This document shows positions 44,618 to 52,279 of a stretch of DNA of 64,000 nt, in pieces. Every line of letters starts with the position of its first letter. The first letter of the stretch is position 1. The translations under genes were made by a program, and so were the position numbers. Under the pieces are notes generated by a model, which worked only from the letters and a program-made list of their open reading frames with translations, had not been told where the DNA came from and made no database searches. Source of the DNA: Paracoccaceae bacterium (GTDB taxonomy: Bacteria > Pseudomonadota > Alphaproteobacteria > Rhodobacterales > Rhodobacteraceae); the NCBI GenBank assembly GCA_020446815.1, contig JAGRDY010000029.1:124001-188000 (forward strand), given 5' to 3'.

Positions 44618-44788
44618 GGTCCTCGCCTAGCGCCTGTCCGCCGGACAGCGGCGTTCGTGAAATGCACTGGAAAGCACCGCTGCCGCAAGCCTTGTTTTGG
44701 CTGCGCCGGCGATCCTTGCCGGGGCGTTGCCGATTTATTGGGCCGCGCCCGGCGCGGCGGCACGGGGGCTTTTTCGCGCATGGGGCGG

Positions 44789-44818
44789 TGTAGCCATTCG
44801 CGAAACAATCATTGTCAA
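44789..44818 (-). promoter_or_regulatory. candidate promoter of the flippase gene
   Basis: On the minus strand TTGACA (44813-44818), 18 bases, then GCTACA (44789-44794). It points at the flippase start at 44617. ACAAT-C-ATTGT, a perfect dyad, overlaps the -35 box. Confidence 0.35.
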
Positions 44819-44890
44819 AGTCCTGAATTGTTGCCAACTGGCGCCATACCGTCCGGGTGCCGGGGCGTTTCGGGCAAACCCTGAATCGCC

Positions 44891-45310
44891 CTATTCGTCC
44901 TCGACCTTGCTGCGCCGCGCCTTGAGCGCCCCGCGGGCCGTCTTGGCGGCCAGGCGGCGGCGCTTGCTGGCCAGCGTCGGGCGGGTGGCGATGCGCCGCT
45001 TGGGCGCCACCAGCGCCCTGCGGATCAGCTCGGCCAGCCGCTCCCGGGCCATCTCGCGGTTGCGCGCCTGGCTGCGGGTTTCCTCGGCGCGGATCACGAT
45101 CACCCCGTCATCGCTCCAGCGCCGCCCGGCCAGCCGCTTCAGCCGGGCCTTGACCGGCGCGGGCAGGTTCGGACTGCTGGCGGCGGCAAAGCGCAACTCC
45201 ACCGCCGTCTCGACCTTGTTCACATTCTGCCCGCCCGGCCCCGACGACCGGCTGAAGCTTTCGCTGATTTCCCAATCGGCAAGGCTGATGTCATCGTCGA
45301 TCCACAGCAT
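44891..45310 (-). CDS. arfB: alternative ribosome-rescue peptidyl-tRNA hydrolase ArfB
   Basis: A 139-aa release-factor-like protein, the usual ArfB (YaeJ) length. The catalytic GGQ is at 26-28 within RSSGPGGQNVNKVETAVELR; the basic C-terminal tail (KRRRLAAKTARGALKARRSK) enters the empty mRNA channel of ribosomes stalled at a message end, letting GGQ hydrolyse the peptidyl-tRNA. I start at ATG 45310; an ATG 14 codons upstream is less typical. The region upstream holds an unusual structured element that may affect its expression. Confidence 0.93.
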   Translation of the reverse strand: MLWIDDDISLADWEISESFSRSSGPGGQNVNKVETAVELRFAAASSPNLPAPVKARLKRLAGRRWSDDGVIVIRAEETRSQARNREMARERLAELIRRALVAPKRRIATRPTLASKRRRLAAKTARGALKARRSKVEDE

Positions 45311-45482
45311 GGCCCCGGTCTTAGCGCGTTTCTCGGCCGCGGTGAATCGCAATTCACAGCGGCCGCGAAAGCGCCGTTGTCAGAAAGCCGCGTTCCACTG
45401 TTCGGCATCGAACCGGCCCTGGCTCATCACATGGCGGGCCGGTTCGGTGCCGCCGCCGGCTGGGCAGGGCGGTCCGGCCGCT

Positions 45483-45546
45483 GTCCCGACAACTGTCGGG
45501 ACGGATGCCCGACGCATACCCGACGCGCGCGGGACGGATGCCAGAC
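45483..45546. repeat. inverted repeat plus 33-bp direct repeat
   Basis: GTCCCGAC (45483-45490) and GTCGGGAC (45495-45502) are a perfect 8-bp dyad with a 4-base loop. GGGACGGATGCC occurs at 45498-45509 and again at 45531-45542, a 33-bp period continued by C/A-GACG. The function is unknown; it resembles a partly decayed extragenic repeat. Confidence 0.6.
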
Positions 45547-45590
45547 GTGGTTTTCGCGTCATCCGGAAACACAAAGGGGAAAACACAAAG

Positions 45591-45613
45591 GGCCACCCTT
45601 GATCAGGGCGGCC
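45591..45613 (-). terminator. intrinsic terminator of the small transcription unit
   Basis: Read on the minus strand, GGCCGCCCT pairs with AGGGTGGCC around a GATCA loop (one G-T pair, no bulge) and is followed by CTTTGTGTTTTCCCC, a T-rich tail. It lies about 85 bases after the stop of the 18-codon ORF and about 280 bases before arfB. Confidence 0.6.
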
Positions 45614-45643
45614 CTCCGAGATCTACGGAGATGGGCCAGTTAG

Positions 45644-45729
45644 GGTGTCGAAGATCGACAAGGCCCAGTCAGGGTTGCAAACCCTCGGGTTTGCCCTCAG
45701 ATCGCGGCCCCCCTGACTGTCCCGACACC
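45644..45729 (-). ncRNA. candidate structured RNA: three nested perfect stems
   Basis: On the minus strand: P1 GGTGTCG (45723-45729) with CGACACC (45644-45650); P2 CAGTCAGGG (45711-45719) with CCCTGACTG (45666-45674); P3 GCAAACC (45688-45694) with GGTTTGC (45677-45683) closed by CGAG. P1 and P2 use the coding bases of codons 9-15 of the 18-codon ORF, so ribosomes on that ORF would open them. A further 5-bp hairpin (CTCCG/CGGAG) follows. This arrangement is like a translation-controlled attenuator, but no known RNA family is recognised. Confidence 0.5.
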
Positions 45730-45753
45730 TCTCTCCAATATCACTCTCGACAC
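45697..45753 (-). CDS. candidate 18-aa leader peptide with full anti-16S Shine-Dalgarno
   Basis: A GTG-initiated ORF (MSRVILERGVGTVRGAAI). Its ribosome-binding site GAAAGGAGGTGATCCAG (45753-45769) is complementary over 17 bases to the 3' tail of 16S rRNA, the maximal Shine-Dalgarno, with AGGAGG seven bases from GTG. Codons include AGA twice, AGG, ATA and TTG, all rare in this GC-rich genome. The stop lies just before the P3 hairpin. Translation is strongly suggested by the site; function is inferred. Confidence 0.5.
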   Translation of the reverse strand: MSRVILERGVGTVRGAAI

Positions 45754-45769
45754 TGGATCACCTCCTTTC
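45753..45769 (-). promoter_or_regulatory. 17-nt perfect complement of the 16S rRNA 3' end
   Basis: The plus strand reads CTGGATCACCTCCTTTC, the conserved 3' tail of 16S rRNA; the minus-strand RNA is therefore its exact complement. Ordinary Shine-Dalgarno sites pair over 4 to 8 bases. The rRNA sequence is quoted from general knowledge of the conserved 16S tail. Confidence 0.7.
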
Positions 45770-45788
45770 GCTACGTTTCCGTTAAGCG

Positions 45789-45817
45789 AAGGCTGACATG
45801 GATTTTGCGTTTGTCAA
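45789..45817 (-). promoter_or_regulatory. candidate promoter of the small transcription unit
   Basis: A perfect minus-strand TTGACA (45812-45817) just beyond the transporter stop codon; the box 17 bases downstream (AGCCTT, 45789-45794) is a poor -10. A transcript from here would start about 15 bases before the extended Shine-Dalgarno. Confidence 0.3.
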
Positions 45818-45823
45818 AAGGTT

Positions 45824-46447
45824 TTACGCAATCCGTGCCGTCATTTTTCCGATAATGACGCGGAATGGCACCAATGCCACGATCGCCAGCGACAGTTTCA
45901 CCAGCCAGTCGGCCGTGGCCAGCGACACCCAGTGCGGCAAGGCCGGCCCCATGCCCAGCAGGGGTTTGACCTCGCCCGCCCAGGACAGGTCGTTGCCCGG
46001 CTCCAGAAAGGCCAGCGCCCCCGAAAAGGCCACCGTAAAGAAGATCGCGGTATCCAGCGACGCCCCGATCAGGGTCGACACCAGCGGCGCCCGCCACCAG
46101 TTTCCTTCCCTTAATTTGTTGAAAACAAACACATCCATCAACTGTGCCGTCAGAAAAGCCAGCCCCGAACCAAGGGCGATCCGCACTGTGACCAGCGGGC
46201 CGAACTCACCGATGATCTGCGTCCCGATCAGCGAACAGATGACGCCCACGACAAAACCCGCCGCCACCACACGGCGCGCCGCAGCCGCCCCTTGAAAGCG
46301 GTTGGTCAGGTCCGTCACCAGAAAGGCGAAAGGATAGGTAAAGGCCCCCCAGGTCAGCCATTCGCCGTAAAGAAACTGCACAAGGATATTTGAGGCCACC
46401 ACAATGGCAGCCATGGCAAGGACGCCTGGAAGAAGCGCGCGGGTCAT
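45824..46447 (-). CDS. queuosine precursor transporter (YhhQ/VUT family)
   Basis: A 207-aa inner-membrane protein with about six helices. VASNILVQFLYGEWLTWGAF, YPFAFLVTDLTNRFQGAAAA, the RIALGSGLAFLTAQLMDVFV block and STLIGASLDTAIFF are typical of the VUT/ECF-like family that imports preQ0 or preQ1 for tRNA queuosine. The substrate is inferred from the family. It is separated from the gene upstream (46535) by 87 bp, where I found no recognisable preQ1 riboswitch. Confidence 0.87.
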   Translation of the reverse strand: MTRALLPGVLAMAAIVVASNILVQFLYGEWLTWGAFTYPFAFLVTDLTNRFQGAAAARRVVAAGFVVGVICSLIGTQIIGEFGPLVTVRIALGSGLAFLTAQLMDVFVFNKLREGNWWRAPLVSTLIGASLDTAIFFTVAFSGALAFLEPGNDLSWAGEVKPLLGMGPALPHWVSLATADWLVKLSLAIVALVPFRVIIGKMTARIA

Positions 46448-46534
46448 GTATGTTCCGTTTTTTTCAAGGTTGCGGAGACTTGGCCCCAGTATCGGGACAG
46501 GCGTCCTCTACGCTCCGGCGGGGGGCCGGTCAAG

Positions 46535-47425
46535 TCATTCCTCGACCCGGTAATCGACGATTTCGGTGCGTTGGGTAGGCAGAAAATTGTCGTCCGAAAT
46601 CATCGTCAGCCGCGTCTTTCCGGCGCCGTCCCGCCAGACCGCCAGGCCTTCCAGATTGTCATGGATCCCGGCGCCGGTTTCCAGCAACAGCTCATCGGCC
46701 ACGATGCTGTCACCCGCCAGCGTCAGCCGCCGCACCCTGCTCATGAAACCGATCAGCCCCCAGTAATCCCGCTCAAGGACATAAAGCCGCCCGTCCTGCC
46801 CGAAATCGGCCCCGACCGGGCGCCAGTTACCCTTGCGGACCAGCGCGAATGGCTGGTCCCAGACCGCGTTGCGGTATCGGTAGATGGGAAAATCGCCTCC
46901 GGCCGTCAACGGTTTCTCAGGCATGGTGTAAAGCGTACCTTCCGCGTCTGCGGCAAGCGCCTCGGCCCCGTAATTCGGCTCGAAATGTTTCAAGGCGTCC
47001 GCCCAGAGCTCTGTCACATAGGTGCGGCCAGCCTTGCCGTAAATGCCGATCCGGTCCTGGGTTTCATAGGAAATGGCCAATCCGCCACCGGGCAGCAACG
47101 CAATTCCCTCGGCATCGTCCATCGGCGGCCTGATGGGTGTGCCGTGATGCGACAACGGCACGAACGGGGCGCCGGCCTCGACACCTGTCACCGCGCCCTG
47201 CGCATTTCGGGAAAAGCGGCCGGCAAAGATGGCGGCGCTGTCAGACACCGTCACGAAAGCCTCTCCGTCCTCACCCAGATCAAGCGCCGACAAGCCGCCA
47301 AACAGCGGGCTGTCTTCGTGCCAGACATATGTTCCGACATAGACGGCATGGGGGGCGGCGATGACCGGCGAGGCGAAGCCCAGCCCTGCCACCAGGCCTA
47401 TTGCGAAGACAGAACCAGCGCGCAT
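46535..47425 (-). CDS. secreted esterase-like-activity-of-phytase family protein, second copy
   Basis: A 296-aa secreted protein (signal peptide to about VIAAPHA, residue 26). The body parallels the protein at 40495: LFGGLSALDLGEDGEAFVTV, DDAEGIALLPGGGLAISYET, GAEALAADAEGTLYTMPEKP, VGADFGQDGRLYVLERDYW and MISDDNFLPTQRTEIVDYRV. The two are clearly related and differ mainly in the loops. It overlaps mepA by 28 bp, so the two are probably co-transcribed. Confidence 0.8.
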   Translation of the reverse strand: MRAGSVFAIGLVAGLGFASPVIAAPHAVYVGTYVWHEDSPLFGGLSALDLGEDGEAFVTVSDSAAIFAGRFSRNAQGAVTGVEAGAPFVPLSHHGTPIRPPMDDAEGIALLPGGGLAISYETQDRIGIYGKAGRTYVTELWADALKHFEPNYGAEALAADAEGTLYTMPEKPLTAGGDFPIYRYRNAVWDQPFALVRKGNWRPVGADFGQDGRLYVLERDYWGLIGFMSRVRRLTLAGDSIVADELLLETGAGIHDNLEGLAVWRDGAGKTRLTMISDDNFLPTQRTEIVDYRVEE

Positions 47426-48303
47426 TGTTTGGGCAGATCCGCCATGGTGAATTCCCGTGCGGTCTTCTTGCGCGGTTTCTTCGGTTTGGTTTTCCGGGCC
47501 GATTTTTTCGCCGGTTTCTTAGGCGGTTCCAGATAGGTCGTCACCCACCAGTCGAGGGTTTCGTCACACCCGTCACCACCTTTCGACAGCGTCGAAACCG
47601 TCGGCGATTGAGGCTGGCAAAAGCGCGATCCCGCCGGGCATTTCAGCCGCACGTGGAAATGCGTGTTATGCCCGTAAAGCGGGCGAATTTTCTGCAACCA
47701 GGCCTTGTCGGCCCGCTTCGCGGTCTTGCACATTTCGATCTTCACCGCCGCGGCCACGAATATCCGGTCTACCCGCGGATCGGAGGCGGCCAGCTGCAAC
47801 AGCCGCCGATGCGCCGGGGTCCAGTTGCCGTTGACGTGGCGCTGATCGTCGGTGCGCACCGAAACGGAGCTGATCTTCTCACGCTCGCTCCGGCTCAGGT
47901 TGACGCGGGCGGGCGGCAGCATCCAGACATCGGCATCCAGCCCGATCTGATGGCTGGCATGACCCGAGGTCATCGGCCCGCCACGCGGCTGGCTCATGTC
48001 GCCGATGTAAAGCCCGGCCCAGCCCAGCGCCTTGGCCGCCGCCGAAAGATCGACAAGATACTGCACCAGTTCCGGCTGTCCCCAGTTGCGGTTGCGCGAC
48101 AGGCGCATCGCCTGCCAGGTGGGCCCGGTTTCGGGCAGTTGCACCATTCCGGCCCCGCATCCTCTGGCATATGACCCTATGGCCGCGGGTTTTTGCGCCG
48201 AGGCAACCGGCTTGGCGCCAAAAAGCCGGTTGGCCAGGGTTTCGCCGCAGGCCGGGTGCGCCAGCATCGCCGCCAAAACAAACATGCCTGCAAATCGCTG
48301 CAT
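47398..48303 (-). CDS. mepA: penicillin-insensitive murein endopeptidase
   Basis: A 301-aa LAS-type zinc peptidase. Signal peptide MQRFAGMFVLAAMLAHPACG, then the metal ligands in MTSGHASHQIGLDADVWML (HxxxxxxxD pattern) and GHNTHFHVRLKCP (HxH). It cleaves D-alanyl-meso-diaminopimelyl crosslinks of peptidoglycan in the periplasm. The tail is lysine-rich (PPKKPAKKSARKTKPKKPRK), unusual for the family. The start overlaps the MFS gene stop by one base (TGATG). Confidence 0.92.
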   Translation of the reverse strand: MQRFAGMFVLAAMLAHPACGETLANRLFGAKPVASAQKPAAIGSYARGCGAGMVQLPETGPTWQAMRLSRNRNWGQPELVQYLVDLSAAAKALGWAGLYIGDMSQPRGGPMTSGHASHQIGLDADVWMLPPARVNLSRSEREKISSVSVRTDDQRHVNGNWTPAHRRLLQLAASDPRVDRIFVAAAVKIEMCKTAKRADKAWLQKIRPLYGHNTHFHVRLKCPAGSRFCQPQSPTVSTLSKGGDGCDETLDWWVTTYLEPPKKPAKKSARKTKPKKPRKKTAREFTMADLPKQCALVLSSQ

Positions 48304-49643
48304 CAAACCTGCCTTTCCCCGTCCGCCTTGACCCAGACTAGCAAAACCAGACCGATCAGGAAAAGCACCAGAAGCGGGGCAATTCCCAGTTGCTGGCTTC
48401 CTGTCAGATCGGTCACCACGCCAATCGAGAGCGGCGCGATGAAGGATGTGGCCTTGCCGGTCAGCGCATAGAGCCCGAATGCCTCGGTCATGCGCCGCGG
48501 ATCGGCCTGACGCACCATCATTGTCCGGCTGGCCGATTGCAGCGCCCCGCCTGCCGCCCCGATCACGATACCCAACCCGTAAAAAGCGATATCGGGCAGC
48601 GCGCTTTGCGGTCCTACAGAAATACCGAAGACCGAACTGCGCGACACGAAGATCACGCCCAGCGCCACAAGCGTAAGCACCGTCACATTGACGGCGATGA
48701 CCGGTTTTGGCCCGAAACGGCCGTCGGCCTTGCCGCCAAGCCAGGCGAAAAGAGCGCCGCTGAGAACCGCAAGCAGGCCGAATTTCCCGACATCCTCCAC
48801 CTGCCAGCCCAGAACCCCGGCCGCATAGATACCGCCAAAAACGTAAATGCCGTTCAATGCGTCGCGATAAAACATCGACGACAGAAGATAGGCGCCCAGA
48901 CTGCGTTTCGTGGCCAGCCCCGCAAGCGTCCTGCGCAATTGCGGAAAGGCGTCGCGCGCGGCAACGGCAATGGGTTGCATCCCGGTTTGGCGCGGTTCGC
49001 GCACCCACAAAAAAAACGGGATCATGAAAACCGCGTACCAAAGCGCGGTCAACGGCCCGACGATGCGCGTGCCTTCGCGCGCCGCGACATCGAGCCCGAA
49101 AAGCGGCGGCACGCCGATCATAGTCCTGCCCGTCGCCTGATTGATCTGAAAGACCCCCAGCATGAGGATCAGCGCCAATAGCCCGCCAACATAGCCAAAA
49201 GCCCAGCCCGAACCGGAAATGCGGCCGATCTCTTCGCGGGTGCCCAGATCGGGCAACATCGAATTGGTGAAGATGGTGGCAAATTCCATGCCGACAAGGC
49301 CGATGGCAAAGGACAGCATGATCAGGAAAAGATTGAAATCCCCCGGTGCGGCATACCAAAGCCCCCATGAGCCCAGAAAATACATTGCCGAAAAAAGCCA
49401 GATGAAGCGCCTCCGCCCCCCGGCCTTGTCCGCAACCGCCCCGAGCAGCGGCGCAAGAACCGCGATCACCAATCCGGCCGCCCCGATGCCGTATCCCCAG
49501 GCCGCCTGCGCCTTGGTTCCCGCGCCCAGCAATTCCTTGACATAGGGGCCAAAGATGAAGGTCAGCAGCAACGTGTTGAAAGGCTGGCTGGCCCAGTCGA
49601 AAAAGAACCAGCCCCAAATTCGCCTGCGTGCCGAAACCGCCAT
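48303..49643 (-). CDS. MFS transporter, UMF1/Atg22-like
   Basis: A 446-aa twelve-helix transporter. FFFDWASQPFNTLLLTFIFG, LGAVADKAGGRRRFIWLFSA, LVGMEFATIFTNSMLPDLGT and ISGSGWAFGYVGGLLAL are the UMF1 hallmarks. Members resemble the yeast vacuolar amino-acid effluxer Atg22; the bacterial substrate is unknown. First gene of a leftward set with mepA and the phytase-like esterase. Confidence 0.9.
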   Translation of the reverse strand: MAVSARRRIWGWFFFDWASQPFNTLLLTFIFGPYVKELLGAGTKAQAAWGYGIGAAGLVIAVLAPLLGAVADKAGGRRRFIWLFSAMYFLGSWGLWYAAPGDFNLFLIMLSFAIGLVGMEFATIFTNSMLPDLGTREEIGRISGSGWAFGYVGGLLALILMLGVFQINQATGRTMIGVPPLFGLDVAAREGTRIVGPLTALWYAVFMIPFFLWVREPRQTGMQPIAVAARDAFPQLRRTLAGLATKRSLGAYLLSSMFYRDALNGIYVFGGIYAAGVLGWQVEDVGKFGLLAVLSGALFAWLGGKADGRFGPKPVIAVNVTVLTLVALGVIFVSRSSVFGISVGPQSALPDIAFYGLGIVIGAAGGALQSASRTMMVRQADPRRMTEAFGLYALTGKATSFIAPLSIGVVTDLTGSQQLGIAPLLVLFLIGLVLLVWVKADGERQV

Positions 49644-49833
49644 TCCCTGCGCCCCGCTGTTTTACCGCGATCAAGCCCTAAAAAACGGCGCGGCGCAAGC
49701 AAGGCTTGTCAGGCGGCCCGATCGGGGCCGGCCCGCACCGGCGCCAACTATTTGCCGGAAGGTCTCGTGTTAGACGGTTGCGCACAGGGTCCGCGCGCCT
49801 TACGTCTATGCCCTGAAGAAAAGGGAGTTGTCG

Positions 49834-50127
49834 ATGGCCACGCTTTATGACGCAATGAGCATTGTCCTGACCGTCGTCTGGTATGTCATTCTTGCGCATA
49901 TCATCATGTCGTGGCTGATCGGTTTTCAGGTATTGAACCTGCGCCAGCCGATCGTTTCGCAGATATGGTACGGATTGCAGAACCTTCTGGAACCGATCTA
50001 CGGGCGCATACGCCGCTTTCTGCCGGCGACGGCGGGGCTCGATCTTGCGCCTTTGGTGGCGATCATCGCGGTGATCATCCTGCAACGCGCGCTCATTCAC
50101 AACGTAGGGTTCTTTTACGGCTACTGA
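49834..50127 (+). CDS. YggT-family membrane protein
   Basis: A 97-aa protein with two membrane helices: LYDAMSIVLTVVWYVILAHI and APLVAIIAVIILQRALIHNV, around the YggT motif PIYGRIRRFLP. Family members are linked to membrane or osmotic functions and to cell-division loci in some bacteria, but no reaction is known. AAAGGGAG six bases before the ATG; an upstream in-frame TTG is not used. Only 69 bp before recQ. Confidence 0.9.
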   Translation: MATLYDAMSIVLTVVWYVILAHIIMSWLIGFQVLNLRQPIVSQIWYGLQNLLEPIYGRIRRFLPATAGLDLAPLVAIIAVIILQRALIHNVGFFYGY

Positions 50128-50196
50128 TGCTTGTCCCCGCCGCGCCCTTGTGAAATTGTGGAACGGTCGAGCAATCAACAACCCCCAAAGGGGACC

Positions 50197-52239
50197 ATGC
50201 AGCGCGCCGGGGAACTTCTTGCCTCCGTCTTCGGATTTTCCGGGTTTCGCCCCGGTCAGGCCGATATCGTCGCCGCTGTGACCAGAGGCGAAAATGTGCT
50301 GGCGATCATGCCGACGGGCGGCGGCAAGTCGCTTTGCTTTCAGCTTCCGGCCTTGTTGCAGGATGGTGTGACGGTGGTCATTTCGCCGCTGATCGCGTTG
50401 ATGCGCGACCAGGTGCGGGCGTTGACAGAGGCCGGGGTCGCGGCGGGGGCGCTGACCTCGGGAAATACCGAAGCCGAAACCACGGAAGTGTTCGCCGCGC
50501 TTGATGAAGGGCGCCTGAAGCTGCTTTACATGGCCCCCGAACGGCTTGCCTCGGGGGGCACGCGGAACCTGCTGCGCCGTGCCGGTGTCACGGCCATCGC
50601 GGTGGACGAAGCGCATTGCGTTTCGCAATGGGGCCACGATTTCCGCCCCGATTATCTGCGCATCGGCGATCTGCGCCGGGCGCTCGATGTGCCGCTGGCG
50701 GCCTTTACCGCGACGGCCGATGCCGAAACCCGCGACGAGATCGTCGCCCGGCTTTTCGGCGGTGTCGCGCCGTCGACATTCCTGCGCGGCTTCGACCGGC
50801 CCAATATCCACCTGGCCTTCACCATCAAGGATCAGCCGCGCCGCCAGATCCTTGATTTTGCCGCCGCAAGGCGCGGGCTTTCCGGCATCGTCTATTGCGC
50901 CACCCGCGCCAAGAGCGAAACGCTGGCGGCGGCCCTGCGCGAGACAGGCCATGTGGCGTGCCATTACCACGGCGGGATGCAGGCCGATGACCGGCGCGAG
51001 GTGGAGGCGCGTTTTCAGCGCGAAGACGGGTTGATCGTCGCCGCCACTGTGGCCTTTGGCATGGGAATCGACAAACCCGATATCCGCTGGGTCGCCCATG
51101 CCGACCTGCCGAAATCGATCGAGGCATATTATCAGGAAATCGGCCGCGCCGGCCGCGACGGCGCACCGGCCGAAACCCTGACGCTTTTTGGCCCCGACGA
51201 CATCCGCCTGCGCCGCACTCAGATCGACGAAGGCCTTGCCCCGCCCGACCGCAAATCCGCCGATCATGCGCGCCTGAACGCGCTTTTGGGGCTGGCAGAG
51301 GCCACGGGCTGCCGCCGCCAGCTGCTTCTGTCCTATTTCGGAGAAGCGTCAGACCCCTGCAATGCCTGCGATCTGTGTGATACCGCACCCGAGGTCTTCG
51401 ACGCAACGCAGGCGGTTCGCAAGGCGCTGTCGGCGATATTGCGCACCGGCGAAAGCTTTGGTGCGGGCCACCTGATCGATATTCTGCTGGGCGCCAAAAC
51501 CGAAAAGGTTACCCGGCGCGGGCATCAATCCTTGCCGACGTTCGGGGTCGGAAAGGATATGACCCGCCCGCAATGGCAGGCCGTCTTCCGGCAGATGATG
51601 GGCCATGATCTGATTCGTCCCGACGCCGAGCGCCACGGCGCGTTGCGCATGACCGAAGCGGCGCGCCCGGTCCTGCGCGATGAAGTCGGAATCACGCTGC
51701 GCCGCGACACCATCCGCAACGCGACCAGCAAGCCCGCCGTGCGCGGCCTGGTTCGCGAAGAAGACGCGCCGCTCCTGTCGGCGCTCAAGGCCATACGGCG
51801 CGCGCTGGCCGAGGCGGCGCGCGTGCCCGCCTATGTGATCTTTCCCGACCGGACACTGATCGAGATGGCCGAAAAACGGCCCGGTTCGCTGGACGAGATG
51901 ATGGGGATCGGCGGCGTCGGGACCAAGAAGCTGGAAAAATACGGATCGCCGTTCCTGGCGGTGATCACCGGCTGCGATGAGCGGGTGCATCCGGCGCGGC
52001 GCAAGTTGGCGGGCCAGCCGACCGGCGCGATCTTCGACAGGCTTCTGGCGGCACAGACGGAACTGGCGCGCGGCGCAGACGGAACCGGAAAACACCTGAC
52101 CTGTTCGCATTCGACATTGCGCAAACTTGCCGAGACCCGCCCCCGCAACCTAACGGACCTGGGGCGGATCGGCGGCCTGGGCGACACCAAGATCGAACGT
52201 TTTGGCCAGGCATTTCTCGCCATCCTTGGCGATGGCTGA
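50197..52239 (+). CDS. recQ: ATP-dependent DNA helicase RecQ with two HRDC domains
   Basis: A 680-aa 3'-5' helicase. Walker A MPTGGGKSLCFQL (38-50), AVDEAHCVSQWGHDFRPDY, the RecQ C-terminal zinc cluster with four cysteines (CRRQLLLSYFGEASDPCNAC and DLC), the RQC domain, then two HRDC domains: one near VPAYVIFPDRTLIEMAEKRP and one near STLRKLAETRPRNLTDLGRI. E. coli RecQ (609 aa) has one HRDC; two or more occur in some lineages and alter substrate preference. Start ATG at 50197; the upstream frame is not used. Confidence 0.94.
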   Translation: MQRAGELLASVFGFSGFRPGQADIVAAVTRGENVLAIMPTGGGKSLCFQLPALLQDGVTVVISPLIALMRDQVRALTEAGVAAGALTSGNTEAETTEVFAALDEGRLKLLYMAPERLASGGTRNLLRRAGVTAIAVDEAHCVSQWGHDFRPDYLRIGDLRRALDVPLAAFTATADAETRDEIVARLFGGVAPSTFLRGFDRPNIHLAFTIKDQPRRQILDFAAARRGLSGIVYCATRAKSETLAAALRETGHVACHYHGGMQADDRREVEARFQREDGLIVAATVAFGMGIDKPDIRWVAHADLPKSIEAYYQEIGRAGRDGAPAETLTLFGPDDIRLRRTQIDEGLAPPDRKSADHARLNALLGLAEATGCRRQLLLSYFGEASDPCNACDLCDTAPEVFDATQAVRKALSAILRTGESFGAGHLIDILLGAKTEKVTRRGHQSLPTFGVGKDMTRPQWQAVFRQMMGHDLIRPDAERHGALRMTEAARPVLRDEVGITLRRDTIRNATSKPAVRGLVREEDAPLLSALKAIRRALAEAARVPAYVIFPDRTLIEMAEKRPGSLDEMMGIGGVGTKKLEKYGSPFLAVITGCDERVHPARRKLAGQPTGAIFDRLLAAQTELARGADGTGKHLTCSHSTLRKLAETRPRNLTDLGRIGGLGDTKIERFGQAFLAILGDG

Positions 52240-52279
52240 ACAGGGCGGCGGGCTTGGCGCACGGATGAAGGGTGGCCTT

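Larger units (their letters stand above)
45311..45823. other. 513-bp intergenic region with repeats and nested hairpins
   Basis: Between the queuosine-precursor transporter and arfB, both on the minus strand. Left part: a perfect dyad GTCCCGAC-AACT-GTCGGGAC (45483-45502), a 33-bp-period direct repeat starting GGGACGGATGCC (45498 and 45531), and two copies of AAACACAAAGGG. Right part: a candidate short transcription unit (18-codon ORF, nested stems, terminator) described separately. No conventional gene is present. Confidence 0.75.

Noticed and set aside
45753-45769. Fragment of a 16S rRNA gene
   Set aside because: Only 17 bases match and no upstream rRNA helices (such as helix 45) are present; it acts better as an anti-16S site on the opposite strand.
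46448-46534. preQ1 riboswitch before the queuosine-precursor transporter
   Set aside because: The leader has an A-rich stretch near the start codon but not the C-rich loop and hairpin of preQ1-I, nor the arrangement of types II or III.
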